Notes under the pieces: model-generated
What the model was told of the DNA's origin: nothing
Seen by the model: the letters and a program-made list of their open reading frames with translations, nothing else
The model's database searches: none
Origin: Polaromonas sp. YR568
Lineage (GTDB): Bacteria; Pseudomonadota; Gammaproteobacteria; Burkholderiales; Burkholderiaceae
Direction: 5' to 3'
DNA: 7,182 nt
Assembly (NCBI GenBank): GCA_945871335.1
Contig: CAMBWM010000118.1
Span: 1 to 7,182 of the forward strand
Translations under genes and position numbers: made by a program
Shown here: positions 1 to 6,205 of the stretch, piece after piece
Layout of the letters: each line of letters starts with the position of its first letter
How positions within the stretch are numbered: the first letter of the stretch is position 1

Positions 1-2679
1 GTATTCAAAGACCTGGCCAACCGGGACAAGGGCGCTGCCAAGCTGGTGAAGGAAAAATTAGACGACATCAAGCGCGCTAAAGGGCAGGAAGCTGTCGCGG
101 CCGAGTGGGCTGACAAGGCCCGCACTCTGCTGGCCTTGCCCAAGCTCAATTTGGCCGATGCGCTGGCCTGGCAGCGTGACGCCGCCAAAGCCGGGGCGCC
201 GCTGTCTCGCGAGCCGCTGGCCGGGCTGAAAGTGCAACTGGCTGAGCGCGTCAAGACCATCGAAGACCTGCAACACCGCGCCCAGGTTCAGCGCGAGGCT
301 GCCGTACTGATTACACAGCGCACGGAAGTGCTTTCCACCAAGCCCTGGCGAGACGCGCAGGCGATTTGGGAGGCCTTGCGCGCCGACGTTGCGCACTGGC
401 AGTCCCAGGCCGCAGAGCTGACTCAGGACCCGGTCTGGGCCAGTGTGGACGCCAAGTTTTTGCCGCTGATTGAGAATTCGCGGGCCCAATTACTCGCCGT
501 CTGGGAGGCTTTTCAAGCCGCTCTGGCGATGGCGGTGGCGGCCTCTGAAGATGCCGGCGCGCCCTTGCCGGCCGTGCCGGTGTGGGCTGACGAACTGCGC
601 AGCGGGCGTGGCCAGAGCGCCGAGTCGGGCGCTGTAGCCGGTGACAAACCGGCCCGCGCACCCAAGGTCAAGATCGACCCGGCGGTGCTGGCCGAACTCC
701 GCGCCAAAGCCACCGAAGCCGTTCAGGCCGCGCTGACCAAGCTCGAAGCCGAAGTCGCCGAAGGCCATGGCAAAGCCACCCCCAAGGCCGCCGCCGACTT
801 GCGCGCCGCCCTCAAGGCGCATGTGCGCAATATCCCGAACACGCTGGAAACCGCCGCACATACGGCACTGACCGCCGCCGGTGAGCTCGAAGGATGGCAG
901 CGCTGGCGCGCCGACCAGATCCGCGAAGACCTGGTGGAAAAAGCCGAAGCGCTGGTTGCCAAGCCGCTGGGCGGGCGCAAGCAGCAAGAAGCCCTGCGCA
1001 CCATGCGAGAGCAGTGGAAAACCAGCGATCAGGGTGGCACGCCCAACCATGCGCTGTGGAAACGCTTTGACGACGCCTGCAACGAGTCTCACAAAGTGGT
1101 CGAGGCTTGGCTTGAAAAAACCAAAGAACAGACCGAAGCCACGAAAGCCCAGCGCCGCGTGCTGATCGACGAAGTGCAGGCTTGGGCCGAAGCCCACAAG
1201 ACAAACACCGACTGGAAGCTCCATATTCGCAGTCTTAACGGCTTTGTGAGCAAGTGGCGCGATGCCGGCCATTTGAGTGAAAAAGCCTTTGCCGAGATTC
1301 AGCCCGAGTGGAAAGCCGCGATGGACGCCGCCGATGCACCGCTGACCGCCGCCCGCAACGACAGCCTGGCGCGCCGCCGCGCCATGATTGACGAGGCGCA
1401 AGCCCTGGGCGCCGAGCCGCAACTGCGCATCGATGCCGTCAAGGCCGTGCAGCAACGCTGGCAGGCAGAAGCTCAGCAGGTGCCGATCGAACGCAAGCAG
1501 GAGCAAAAGCTTTGGGACGCTTTTCGCAAGCCGATTGACGACGCGTTTCAGCGTAAAACCGCAGAGCGTGAAAAAGCCGCCGGTGCGTTGGGCGAATTTG
1601 ACCGCATGGTGATGGAAGCTTCCAAGGCGGTGGCCGCAGCCACGGCAAGTGGGGACGCGCAAAAAATCCACGCCGCCGCCAAGGCCCTGGAGGCCGTGGT
1701 TCGCGGCCAGTTACCGGTGGCGTCGCCTGCTGCCCCTGCAGCTTCAGTCGCCGCACTTGCGCCAGCCGAAGCCTCTGCGCCGGCCGAAGCCGCAGCGCCC
1801 GTCGCTGAGCAATCTGCCCCAGCTGTTGCTGTAGCCGACAGCGTTGCTGAAGTTGCACCTGAAGCAGGATCTGAAGCCGCACCCGAAGCCGCTGCCGCGA
1901 GCGAAGACGCAAGCGAAGACTCCGCACCCGCCACCGATGAGGCCGCTGCCAAAGCTGAGCCTGTCCCAGCACCTGCGCCGGCCAAGCCCGCACCCAAGCC
2001 CGTGGTCGCCATGCGCGGCGATGACCGCCCCGGCATGCGCAAGGCCGAGCCCGCTCCCACTGGCCGCGGCGGCAAGTTTGGTGATCGCAAAGACGCGCGT
2101 CCCGGCAGCAAGCCCGATGCGCGCCCGCGCACCGGCATGGAAAACAAGTTTGAACCGCGCCGCGACGAGCGTCCTGAGCGCGGCGGTCGCAGTGAGCGAC
2201 CAGCTTTTGAAGAGCGTGGTCCACGCCTTGGTGATGCCGCTTTCCGCGCGCAGCGTGAAGCCTTTGAAATTGCCAATCAGGCCCTGCAAAAACTCCATGA
2301 GCAAGCCCATGGCGAAGTGCTCACCCATTTGCTGTCAGCCTGGGAAAAGCGTGATCCTGCTCAATTGCCCTCCGCTCAAGACCTTGGCAAGCCCGTCCCG
2401 GCGGCCACGCGTACGCGTTGGGCGCAGTCTTTGTCTGCGCCAGCCAAGGGCGATGCCGCCGAAGCCTTGCTGCGTCTGGAGATTGCTACCGAGTTGCCCA
2501 CCCCGGCAGAGCACATCAGCGCGCGCCGCATGTTGCAGCTGCAACTGCTCACCCGCCGCAACGCGCCTGCGCCGCATGAAACCACGGCAGACGACATGGC
2601 CCACGTGTTTGGCAGCGCCTTTGACGCCTCGCAAAGCCGGCGCGTGCAAAACATTCTCAAGGCCTTGCTCAAGCGCTGA
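1..2679 (+). CDS. DUF349 repeat protein, 5'-truncated by the window edge
   Basis: The frame is open from base 1 to the TGA at 2677-2679 (892 codons). A GTG at 46 could serve as a start, but the coding sense (VFKDLANRDKGAAKL) continues to its left, so the true start lies outside. Numbering from base 1, helical, charged sequence carries four units with a paired-Trp pattern, at about residues 125-160, 330-375, 410-455 and 478-522. The clearest are W339...LWKRF (352-356) and W487...LWDAF (504-508), which match the DUF349 signature. An Ala/Pro/Glu-rich low-complexity linker covers about 571-667, an Arg/Gly/Asp-rich segment about 668-745, and a conserved-looking helical C-terminal domain 745-892. 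There is no signal peptide in view and no membrane segment, so it is probably cytoplasmic. DUF349 has no firmly assigned role that I know of; RNA or nucleic-acid contact by the RG-rich part is only inference. It converges on mtfA. The reading frame is certain; the function is unknown. Confidence 0.9.
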   Translation, partial: VFKDLANRDKGAAKLVKEKLDDIKRAKGQEAVAAEWADKARTLLALPKLNLADALAWQRDAAKAGAPLSREPLAGLKVQLAERVKTIEDLQHRAQVQREAAVLITQRTEVLSTKPWRDAQAIWEALRADVAHWQSQAAELTQDPVWASVDAKFLPLIENSRAQLLAVWEAFQAALAMAVAASEDAGAPLPAVPVWADELRSGRGQSAESGAVAGDKPARAPKVKIDPAVLAELRAKATEAVQAALTKLEAEVAEGHGKATPKAAADLRAALKAHVRNIPNTLETAAHTALTAAGELEGWQRWRADQIREDLVEKAEALVAKPLGGRKQQEALRTMREQWKTSDQGGTPNHALWKRFDDACNESHKVVEAWLEKTKEQTEATKAQRRVLIDEVQAWAEAHKTNTDWKLHIRSLNGFVSKWRDAGHLSEKAFAEIQPEWKAAMDAADAPLTAARNDSLARRRAMIDEAQALGAEPQLRIDAVKAVQQRWQAEAQQVPIERKQEQKLWDAFRKPIDDAFQRKTAEREKAAGALGEFDRMVMEASKAVAAATASGDAQKIHAAAKALEAVVRGQLPVASPAAPAASVAALAPAEASAPAEAAAPVAEQSAPAVAVADSVAEVAPEAGSEAAPEAAAASEDASEDSAPATDEAAAKAEPVPAPAPAKPAPKPVVAMRGDDRPGMRKAEPAPTGRGGKFGDRKDARPGSKPDARPRTGMENKFEPRRDERPERGGRSERPAFEERGPRLGDAAFRAQREAFEIANQALQKLHEQAHGEVLTHLLSAWEKRDPAQLPSAQDLGKPVPAATRTRWAQSLSAPAKGDAAEALLRLEIATELPTPAEHISARRMLQLQLLTRRNAPAPHETTADDMAHVFGSAFDASQSRRVQNILKALLKR

Positions 2680-2695
2680 GCTGCAAAGCAGTTTT
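2680..2695 (+). terminator. weak intrinsic terminator candidate after the DUF349 gene
   Basis: Immediately after the TGA stop, CTGC (2681-2684) and GCAG (2688-2691) form a 4-bp stem with an AAA loop, followed by TTTT (2692-2695). A G-T and an A-T pair could lengthen the stem slightly at the expense of the T-run. It sits in the 18-base gap between convergent genes, where a terminator is expected. The stem is short and the T-run minimal, so this may be chance. Confidence 0.25.
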
Positions 2696-2697
2696 AA

Positions 2698-3483
2698 TCA
2701 ATTACCGGGCTTGAAAAAGGCATTCAGCAGCGAAACGAGCTCGGGAAAATTTTCTGCAAAGCGCCCGGGGTTGACGAAATACGCCTCGCTGGCCACCGCA
2801 AAAAACTCCGCCGGTGCGCTGGCCGCATAAGCGTCAAGCCAAGGCGCTTGCGCACCGAAGCGATCGGCCATGGTCACTTGGGTGCAAAACCTGGCGTAAC
2901 TCTCTTGCATGGTGGTTTGCCATTGCTCGCGCAGTGCGCGCGTGGGAAGTGGTGGGCAACCATCCGCTTGGCCGTTGCGCATGTCGAGCTTGTGAACAAA
3001 TTCATGGATCACGACGTTGTAGCCCTCGGGCGCTGCCTCGCCCGCAGCGGCCACGTCGGCCCAACTCAGCGTGACCGGCCCCATCTCCATGGCCTCGCCA
3101 CTGAGCTCTTCGGTGTAGCGGTGCACCACGCCAGCTGCGTCGGTCACTTCGCGGCGCGCCAGCATGGCGCCGGGGTGCACCACAATCCCCTTGAAGTCGT
3201 CGTACCAATGCAGCCCCAGGTGCAGCACCGGCAAGCAGGCCTGCGCAGCAATCGCAACGGCCATCTCATCAGTCACTTGCAAACCATGCGCACCGAAAAA
3301 CTCTTTGTCCGCCAGAAATTCGGCACTCATCGTGCGCAAACGCCGGGCCAGCGCCGGCGGCTCGGCGGGTAAAAAAGCAAAGTCCTGCAAGGTGCGTTGC
3401 CAAAGCGCATCCGGGATGGCTACACCGCGCGCGCCGGCAGGACGCATTGCCTGAGGCAGCCAGCCGAGCAAGCGCTTGAGCAC
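2698..3483 (-). CDS. mtfA: MtfA-type M90 family zinc metallopeptidase
   Basis: This is a soluble zinc peptidase of the MtfA/YeeI family (M90). With the GTG start at 3483 it has 261 residues, near the usual family length. The zinc-binding HEFVH motif is at residues 160-164, in the context HEFVHKLDMRNG (E. coli MtfA has HEVAHKLDTRNG). The glutamate of PAEFFAVASEAYF (E226) is the expected third ligand. The segment CLPVLHLGLHWYDDF also matches the family core. The frame stays open upstream to a GTG at 3531, which would add 16 residues and overlap lpxH by 38 bases. I prefer 3483 because the protein then begins LKRLLGWLP, like family members, and starts about 10 bases after the lpxH stop; neither start has a good ribosome binding site, and an ATG at 3447 is also possible. 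In enterobacteria MtfA acts on the Mlc/glucose-PTS circuit; no Mlc is visible here, so the substrate is unknown. Last gene of the minus-strand cluster. Confidence 0.88.
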   Translation of the reverse strand: MLKRLLGWLPQAMRPAGARGVAIPDALWQRTLQDFAFLPAEPPALARRLRTMSAEFLADKEFFGAHGLQVTDEMAVAIAAQACLPVLHLGLHWYDDFKGIVVHPGAMLARREVTDAAGVVHRYTEELSGEAMEMGPVTLSWADVAAAGEAAPEGYNVVIHEFVHKLDMRNGQADGCPPLPTRALREQWQTTMQESYARFCTQVTMADRFGAQAPWLDAYAASAPAEFFAVASEAYFVNPGRFAENFPELVSLLNAFFKPGN

Positions 3484-3493
3484 GGCGAGTGGC

Positions 3494-4288
3494 TTAAACG
3501 GGCAGCGCCAGCCGCTGCAACCCAGTGGCACTCAGGCGCAGCACCTCGGCTCGCGGCGGATGGGCGGTTGCATCCCAGTCGCTGAGCACCACGCGCTGTA
3601 AGCCCTGCGCCAGCGCATGCACAGTCGGCCTGTGGGTGTGGCCGTGAATCAGCGTCTGTGCACCGGCAGCTTGCAGCCATTGGACGGCTGCAGTGCTGTC
3701 GACCTCGGCGTAGGCAGCACCCTCTTTGTGTCGCGCCTGACTTTGCGTCCGCAGCGCCAGGGCAATGGCTTCACGCTCGGCCAGCGGGCGCGCCAAAAAA
3801 GCCTGCTGCCATGGGGCTTGTTGCACTTGCTGCCTGAACGCCAGGTACTCGGTATCGTCCAGGCACAGCGCGTCGCCGTGGGACAGCAGCCAGTTTTGTC
3901 CGGCAAATTGCAACACGGTCGGGTCTGCCAGCAAAGTGGCATGACAGCGTTCCATCAGGGTTTGGCCCACCAGAAAATCGCGGTTGCCATGCATGAAAAA
4001 AAGTGCAAGTCGCTGTCCGGCAGCACTCATTTCGTCAGCGCAAAGTGCTTCAAAGCGCCGGTTCAGTCCACCGTCGTCATCGATCACGTCATCACCGACC
4101 CAGACTTCAAACACATCGCCCAGCATGAAGACGGCGTCAGCCGGTGTGCTCTTCAGGTAGTGCGCCCAGGCGTTGAAGGTGGCGGGCTCTTGCGCGCGCA
4201 GGTGCAGGTCGGAAATGAAGTCCACCGCGGCCCATGAAGCAGGCGCTTGCAGCGTAGCCATGGTGGGCAGAGTCATGGAGGAGGCCAT
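3494..4288 (-). CDS. lpxH: UDP-2,3-diacylglucosamine diphosphatase LpxH
   Basis: LpxH hydrolyses UDP-2,3-diacylglucosamine to lipid X and UMP, the fourth step of lipid A synthesis, as a peripheral enzyme on the inner face of the cytoplasmic membrane. All calcineurin-type metallophosphatase motifs are visible in the 264-residue product: SDLHL with D27 and H29, GDVFEVWVGDD with D58, GNRDF with N102, SHGD with H137, and HGHTHRP with H215 and H217. Their order and spacing follow E. coli LpxH (240 residues), and GDVFEVWVGDD together with GNRDF points to LpxH rather than a generic phosphodiesterase. The start is uncertain: the ATG at 4288 has no Shine-Dalgarno and is one base from a strong hairpin, and ATGs at 4276 and 4261 would shorten a non-conserved N-terminus. 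The 43-base gap after ppiB and the close spacing to mtfA suggest co-transcription. Function is near certain. Confidence 0.95.
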   Translation of the reverse strand: MASSMTLPTMATLQAPASWAAVDFISDLHLRAQEPATFNAWAHYLKSTPADAVFMLGDVFEVWVGDDVIDDDGGLNRRFEALCADEMSAAGQRLALFFMHGNRDFLVGQTLMERCHATLLADPTVLQFAGQNWLLSHGDALCLDDTEYLAFRQQVQQAPWQQAFLARPLAEREAIALALRTQSQARHKEGAAYAEVDSTAAVQWLQAAGAQTLIHGHTHRPTVHALAQGLQRVVLSDWDATAHPPRAEVLRLSATGLQRLALPV

Positions 4289-4289
4289 T

Positions 4290-4329
4290 GCCGCACAGCA
4301 GGGCGCGGGCCCTGACGGAGCGGCTTTTT
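4290..4329 (+). terminator. two-tier hairpin plus T-run in the ppiB-lpxH gap, terminator-like on the + strand
   Basis: Outer arms GCCGC (4290-4294) and GCGGC (4320-4324) enclose a perfect 6-bp stem, CAGGGC (4299-4304) with GCCCTG (4309-4314), around a 4-base loop. The internal loop is 4 by 5 bases. On the + strand the outer arm is followed directly by TTTTT (4325-4329), the layout of an intrinsic terminator. However, the flanking genes run on the minus strand, so it would stop antisense transcription. In the sense mRNA the same fold ends one base before the first possible lpxH ATG and lacks a U-run. Its role is therefore open: antisense terminator, mRNA stabiliser, or a translation-modulating structure. 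Confidence 0.4.
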
Positions 4330-4331
4330 CT

Positions 4332-4853
4332 TCAGGCCAGCAAGACAGCTTTTTCGATGATCACATCGACCAGCGGCACGTCTTCATGAAGGCCCTTGCG
4401 GCCGGTTTTGCAGCCGGCAATCTTGTCCACAATCTCTGTGCCTGTAATGACTTTGGCAAACACCGCGTAACCCCAGCCCGAAGTTGTCGGACCGGAATGG
4501 TCCAGAAAGTCGTTGTCTGAGACGTTGATGAAAAACTGCGAGCTGGCCGAGTGGGGTTGGTTGGTGCGCGCCATGGCCACCGTGTAGTGCAGGTTTTTCA
4601 GACCGTTGTTGGCCTCGTTTTCGATCTCGCCATGGGTGGGCTTTTGCTTCATGCCGACAGCAAAGCCGCCTCCTTGCACCATGAAGTCAGCAATCACGCG
4701 GTGAAAAACGGTGTTGTCGTAATGGCCCGAGCTGACATAGCTCAGGAAATTGGCCACTGATTTAGGCGCTTTGTCCTGCTCAAGTTCAAGGGTGATCACG
4801 CCGTGAGCGGCAATGTGGAGTTCAACTTTGGGATTCGTCATGGAATTGCTCAT
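4332..4853 (-). CDS. ppiB: cytoplasmic peptidyl-prolyl cis-trans isomerase B (cyclophilin)
   Basis: This is a cyclophilin-type prolyl isomerase that assists folding in the cytosol. The 173-residue product is essentially one cyclophilin domain: ITLELEQDKAPKSVANF near the N-terminus, FHRVIADFMVQGG with the catalytic Arg at R52 and Q60, MARTN, SQFFINV, and GWGYAVFAKV near the end. No signal peptide or membrane segment is present, which separates it from the neighbouring ppiA. The ATG at 4853 overlaps the ppiA stop in an ATGA arrangement, implying translational coupling. An ATG at 4841 gives MTNPKVELHI, closer to the usual PpiB N-terminus (169 residues); neither start has a clear Shine-Dalgarno. 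W127 lies where human cyclophilin A has its cyclosporin-contacting Trp and E. coli cyclophilins have Phe. Confidence 0.95.
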   Translation of the reverse strand: MSNSMTNPKVELHIAAHGVITLELEQDKAPKSVANFLSYVSSGHYDNTVFHRVIADFMVQGGGFAVGMKQKPTHGEIENEANNGLKNLHYTVAMARTNQPHSASSQFFINVSDNDFLDHSGPTTSGWGYAVFAKVITGTEIVDKIAGCKTGRKGLHEDVPLVDVIIEKAVLLA

Positions 4854-5599
4854 TTGTTCAGGGAAGCGCTGATTATAAGAACTGGCGTCTTGGGGACGTC
4901 GCTGGGGAATGGGCCACCTGCGCCGGTGGGTACGGACTTGATCTTGTTGACCACCTCCATGCCGCTGACAACTTTGCCAAAGACGGTGTAACCGAACAAT
5001 TGCGCCGCGTTCAGCAGTTGGGCGCGCGGTGTGTTTTCATACACCCGGCCCTGGTATTCAAAGCGCGGTACCGGGTCACCCGGTGGTATCGGGGTAGGGT
5101 TGAGAAAATCGTTGTCTTTGACATTGATAAAAAACTGCGCCGTGGCTGATTGCGGATCGTTGGTGCGGGCCATGGCCAGCGTGCCGACGGTATTTTTGTC
5201 GCCGCCTTTGGCCAGCGCTTCGCGACCTTCGTGCAACACAGGCGCGCGTGTGGGTTTTTGCTGGTAACGCGCGTCAAAGCCGCCACCTTGCACCATGAAG
5301 TTGCTGATCACACGGTGAAACATCGTGCCGTCGTAATGCTTGTCATTGACGTACTGCAAAAAATTGGCAACTGTCTTGGGCGCCTTGTCTGGATAGACCT
5401 CCACCACAAACTCGCCCTCACTGGTGACGAACTTCACGCGCGGCGCAGTTTGACTTTGTGCAACTGCAGCGCCACAGGCCGCCAGCATGGCGAGCGCCAT
5501 CAGGCCAGGCCAGAGCCGGGACATCAGCGTAGACAGGCCGGGCCAAGTCAGAAGCGCCAGGGCAGGGTGTTTGGCCTTCTTCCAGGCAGTAGCATCCAT
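4850..5599 (-). CDS. ppiA: exported peptidyl-prolyl cis-trans isomerase A (cyclophilin)
   Basis: This is a second cyclophilin, probably a periplasmic folding helper. The 249-residue product has an N-terminal export signal: a basic stretch (KKAKH, 7-11), a hydrophobic core at about 29-41 and a likely signal peptidase I site, AVA|QSQ, after A47. The sequence LAAC (39-42) also fits a lipobox, so a lipoprotein is possible. The cyclophilin domain runs from about residue 54: FHRVISNFMVQGG with catalytic R96, MARTN, AQFFINV, and FGYTVFGKV from F202. About 33 residues (168-200, Pro-rich, then EYQGRVYENTPRAQ) sit between NDFLN and FGYTVFGKV, where typical bacterial cyclophilins have a short turn. The start at 5599 is supported by AAGGA six bases upstream; an internal ATG at 5524 would give a more compact signal peptide but lacks a binding site. 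The stop overlaps ppiB. Confidence 0.93.
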   Translation of the reverse strand: MDATAWKKAKHPALALLTWPGLSTLMSRLWPGLMALAMLAACGAAVAQSQTAPRVKFVTSEGEFVVEVYPDKAPKTVANFLQYVNDKHYDGTMFHRVISNFMVQGGGFDARYQQKPTRAPVLHEGREALAKGGDKNTVGTLAMARTNDPQSATAQFFINVKDNDFLNPTPIPPGDPVPRFEYQGRVYENTPRAQLLNAAQLFGYTVFGKVVSGMEVVNKIKSVPTGAGGPFPSDVPKTPVLIISASLNK

Positions 5600-5610
5600 G
5601 TTGCTTCCTT
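5600..5610 (-). promoter_or_regulatory. ribosome binding site deciding the ppiA start
   Basis: On the minus strand AAGGA (5610-5606) lies six bases before the ATG at 5599 and is the clearest Shine-Dalgarno in the window. It lies inside the 15-base gap after the TPR gene stop and favours the long form of PpiA over the internal ATG at 5524. Confidence 0.6.
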
Positions 5611-5614
5611 GGGC

Positions 5615-6205
5615 TCAGGGTTTTGCGGTGGGGCTGGTCGGCGGATTCAGCAGATTGCGAATGAGCGCAAGTTTGTTGGGAATGCTGACGTTGCGGGGCT
5701 CGTACTGCAAGCCCTTGGCGTACGACTGGCTGGCCAGCTGCAACAGGACATCGCCCAGGTTTTCGTGGGCCGCAGCGTAGCTGGGGTTGGTCCGAATCGC
5801 CATTTCCAGGGCGGTGCGGGCTTTGTCCAAATCACCTTGTCCGGCGTACAGCACCGCCAGGTTGTTGTAGGGCTCGGGCAGCTCCGGATAGTCCTGGTTG
5901 AGCTGGCGGAAAATTGTCATGGCTTCTGCGCTTTGCCCCATGTCACCATGAATTACCCCTTTGATAAAGCGCATCTGCGGGTCGCGGGGCTTGCCGGCCA
6001 GGTATGCATCGGCCTTGGCCAGTGCTTCGCCGAGTTTGCGGGCTGTCACCAGCCGGTTGACGTCGGTGTAGTCGTTCGCAAGTGCCTGCGTCGGCATGGC
6101 GGGGACAAGCAGCACAGCAAACAGCATCAGCAGCGCGGCCATTTTTTGCAGTATGTTCAAGGGGCTTGGCAGGGTGTGCATGTGGGCTTGTGGCGATGTT
6201 CGCAT
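5615..6205 (-). CDS. exported tetratricopeptide repeat (TPR) protein
   Basis: The 196-residue product has an N-terminal signal: hydrophobic core MAALLMLFAVLLVPAM (22-37) and a likely signal peptidase site, ALA|ND, after A43. An uncleaved anchor is the alternative. The mature part is almost entirely TPR helices: one degenerate unit at about 48-75 (ARKLGEALAKADAYLAGKP), two good ones at about 76-145 (FIKGVIHGDMGQSAEAMTIF and YNNLAVLYAGQGDLDKARTAL), and a shortened last unit (HENLGDVLLQLASQSYAKGL) before a Pro-rich tail. TPRs mediate protein-protein contact; no enzymatic motif is seen and the partner is unknown. A periplasmic adaptor role next to PpiA is inference. The ATG at 6205 has no Shine-Dalgarno; ATGs at 6181 and 6142 are alternatives, the last leaving almost no n-region. 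It is the first gene of the minus-strand cluster, reading from the region shared with cysS. Confidence 0.85.
   Translation of the reverse strand: MRTSPQAHMHTLPSPLNILQKMAALLMLFAVLLVPAMPTQALANDYTDVNRLVTARKLGEALAKADAYLAGKPRDPQMRFIKGVIHGDMGQSAEAMTIFRQLNQDYPELPEPYNNLAVLYAGQGDLDKARTALEMAIRTNPSYAAAHENLGDVLLQLASQSYAKGLQYEPRNVSIPNKLALIRNLLNPPTSPTAKP

Noticed and set aside
490..1671. Long minus-strand open frame (393 codons) opposite the DUF349 gene
   Set aside because: It is antisense to a gene with clear domain signal, and its Gly/Phe/Leu-rich translation matches no family I know. Long antisense frames are expected opposite GC-rich, third-position-biased genes.
1741..1980. Repetitive GCC/GAAGCC-type triplets in the DUF349 gene
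   Set aside because: They are the codons of the Ala/Pro/Glu-rich linker; unit length and sequence vary, so this is not a true tandem DNA repeat.
1844..2830. Plus-strand open frame (328 codons) in another frame of the DUF349 gene, running into mtfA
   Set aside because: Its translation is a Pro/Ser/Arg/Lys-rich product of frame-shifted Ala/Pro codons and crosses a convergent gene boundary; no support as a protein.
4872..4877. Perfect TATAAT on the minus strand just before ppiB
   Set aside because: It lies in the last codons of ppiA (VLIISASLNK), no -35-like hexamer is found 16-18 bases upstream, and the ATGA overlap argues for coupled translation from an upstream promoter. A weak internal promoter cannot be excluded.
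4675..5340. Near-identical DNA stretches at about 4675-4730 and 5285-5340
   Set aside because: They encode the same conserved cyclophilin core in ppiB and ppiA, so they are paralogous coding sequence and not a mobile or regulatory repeat.
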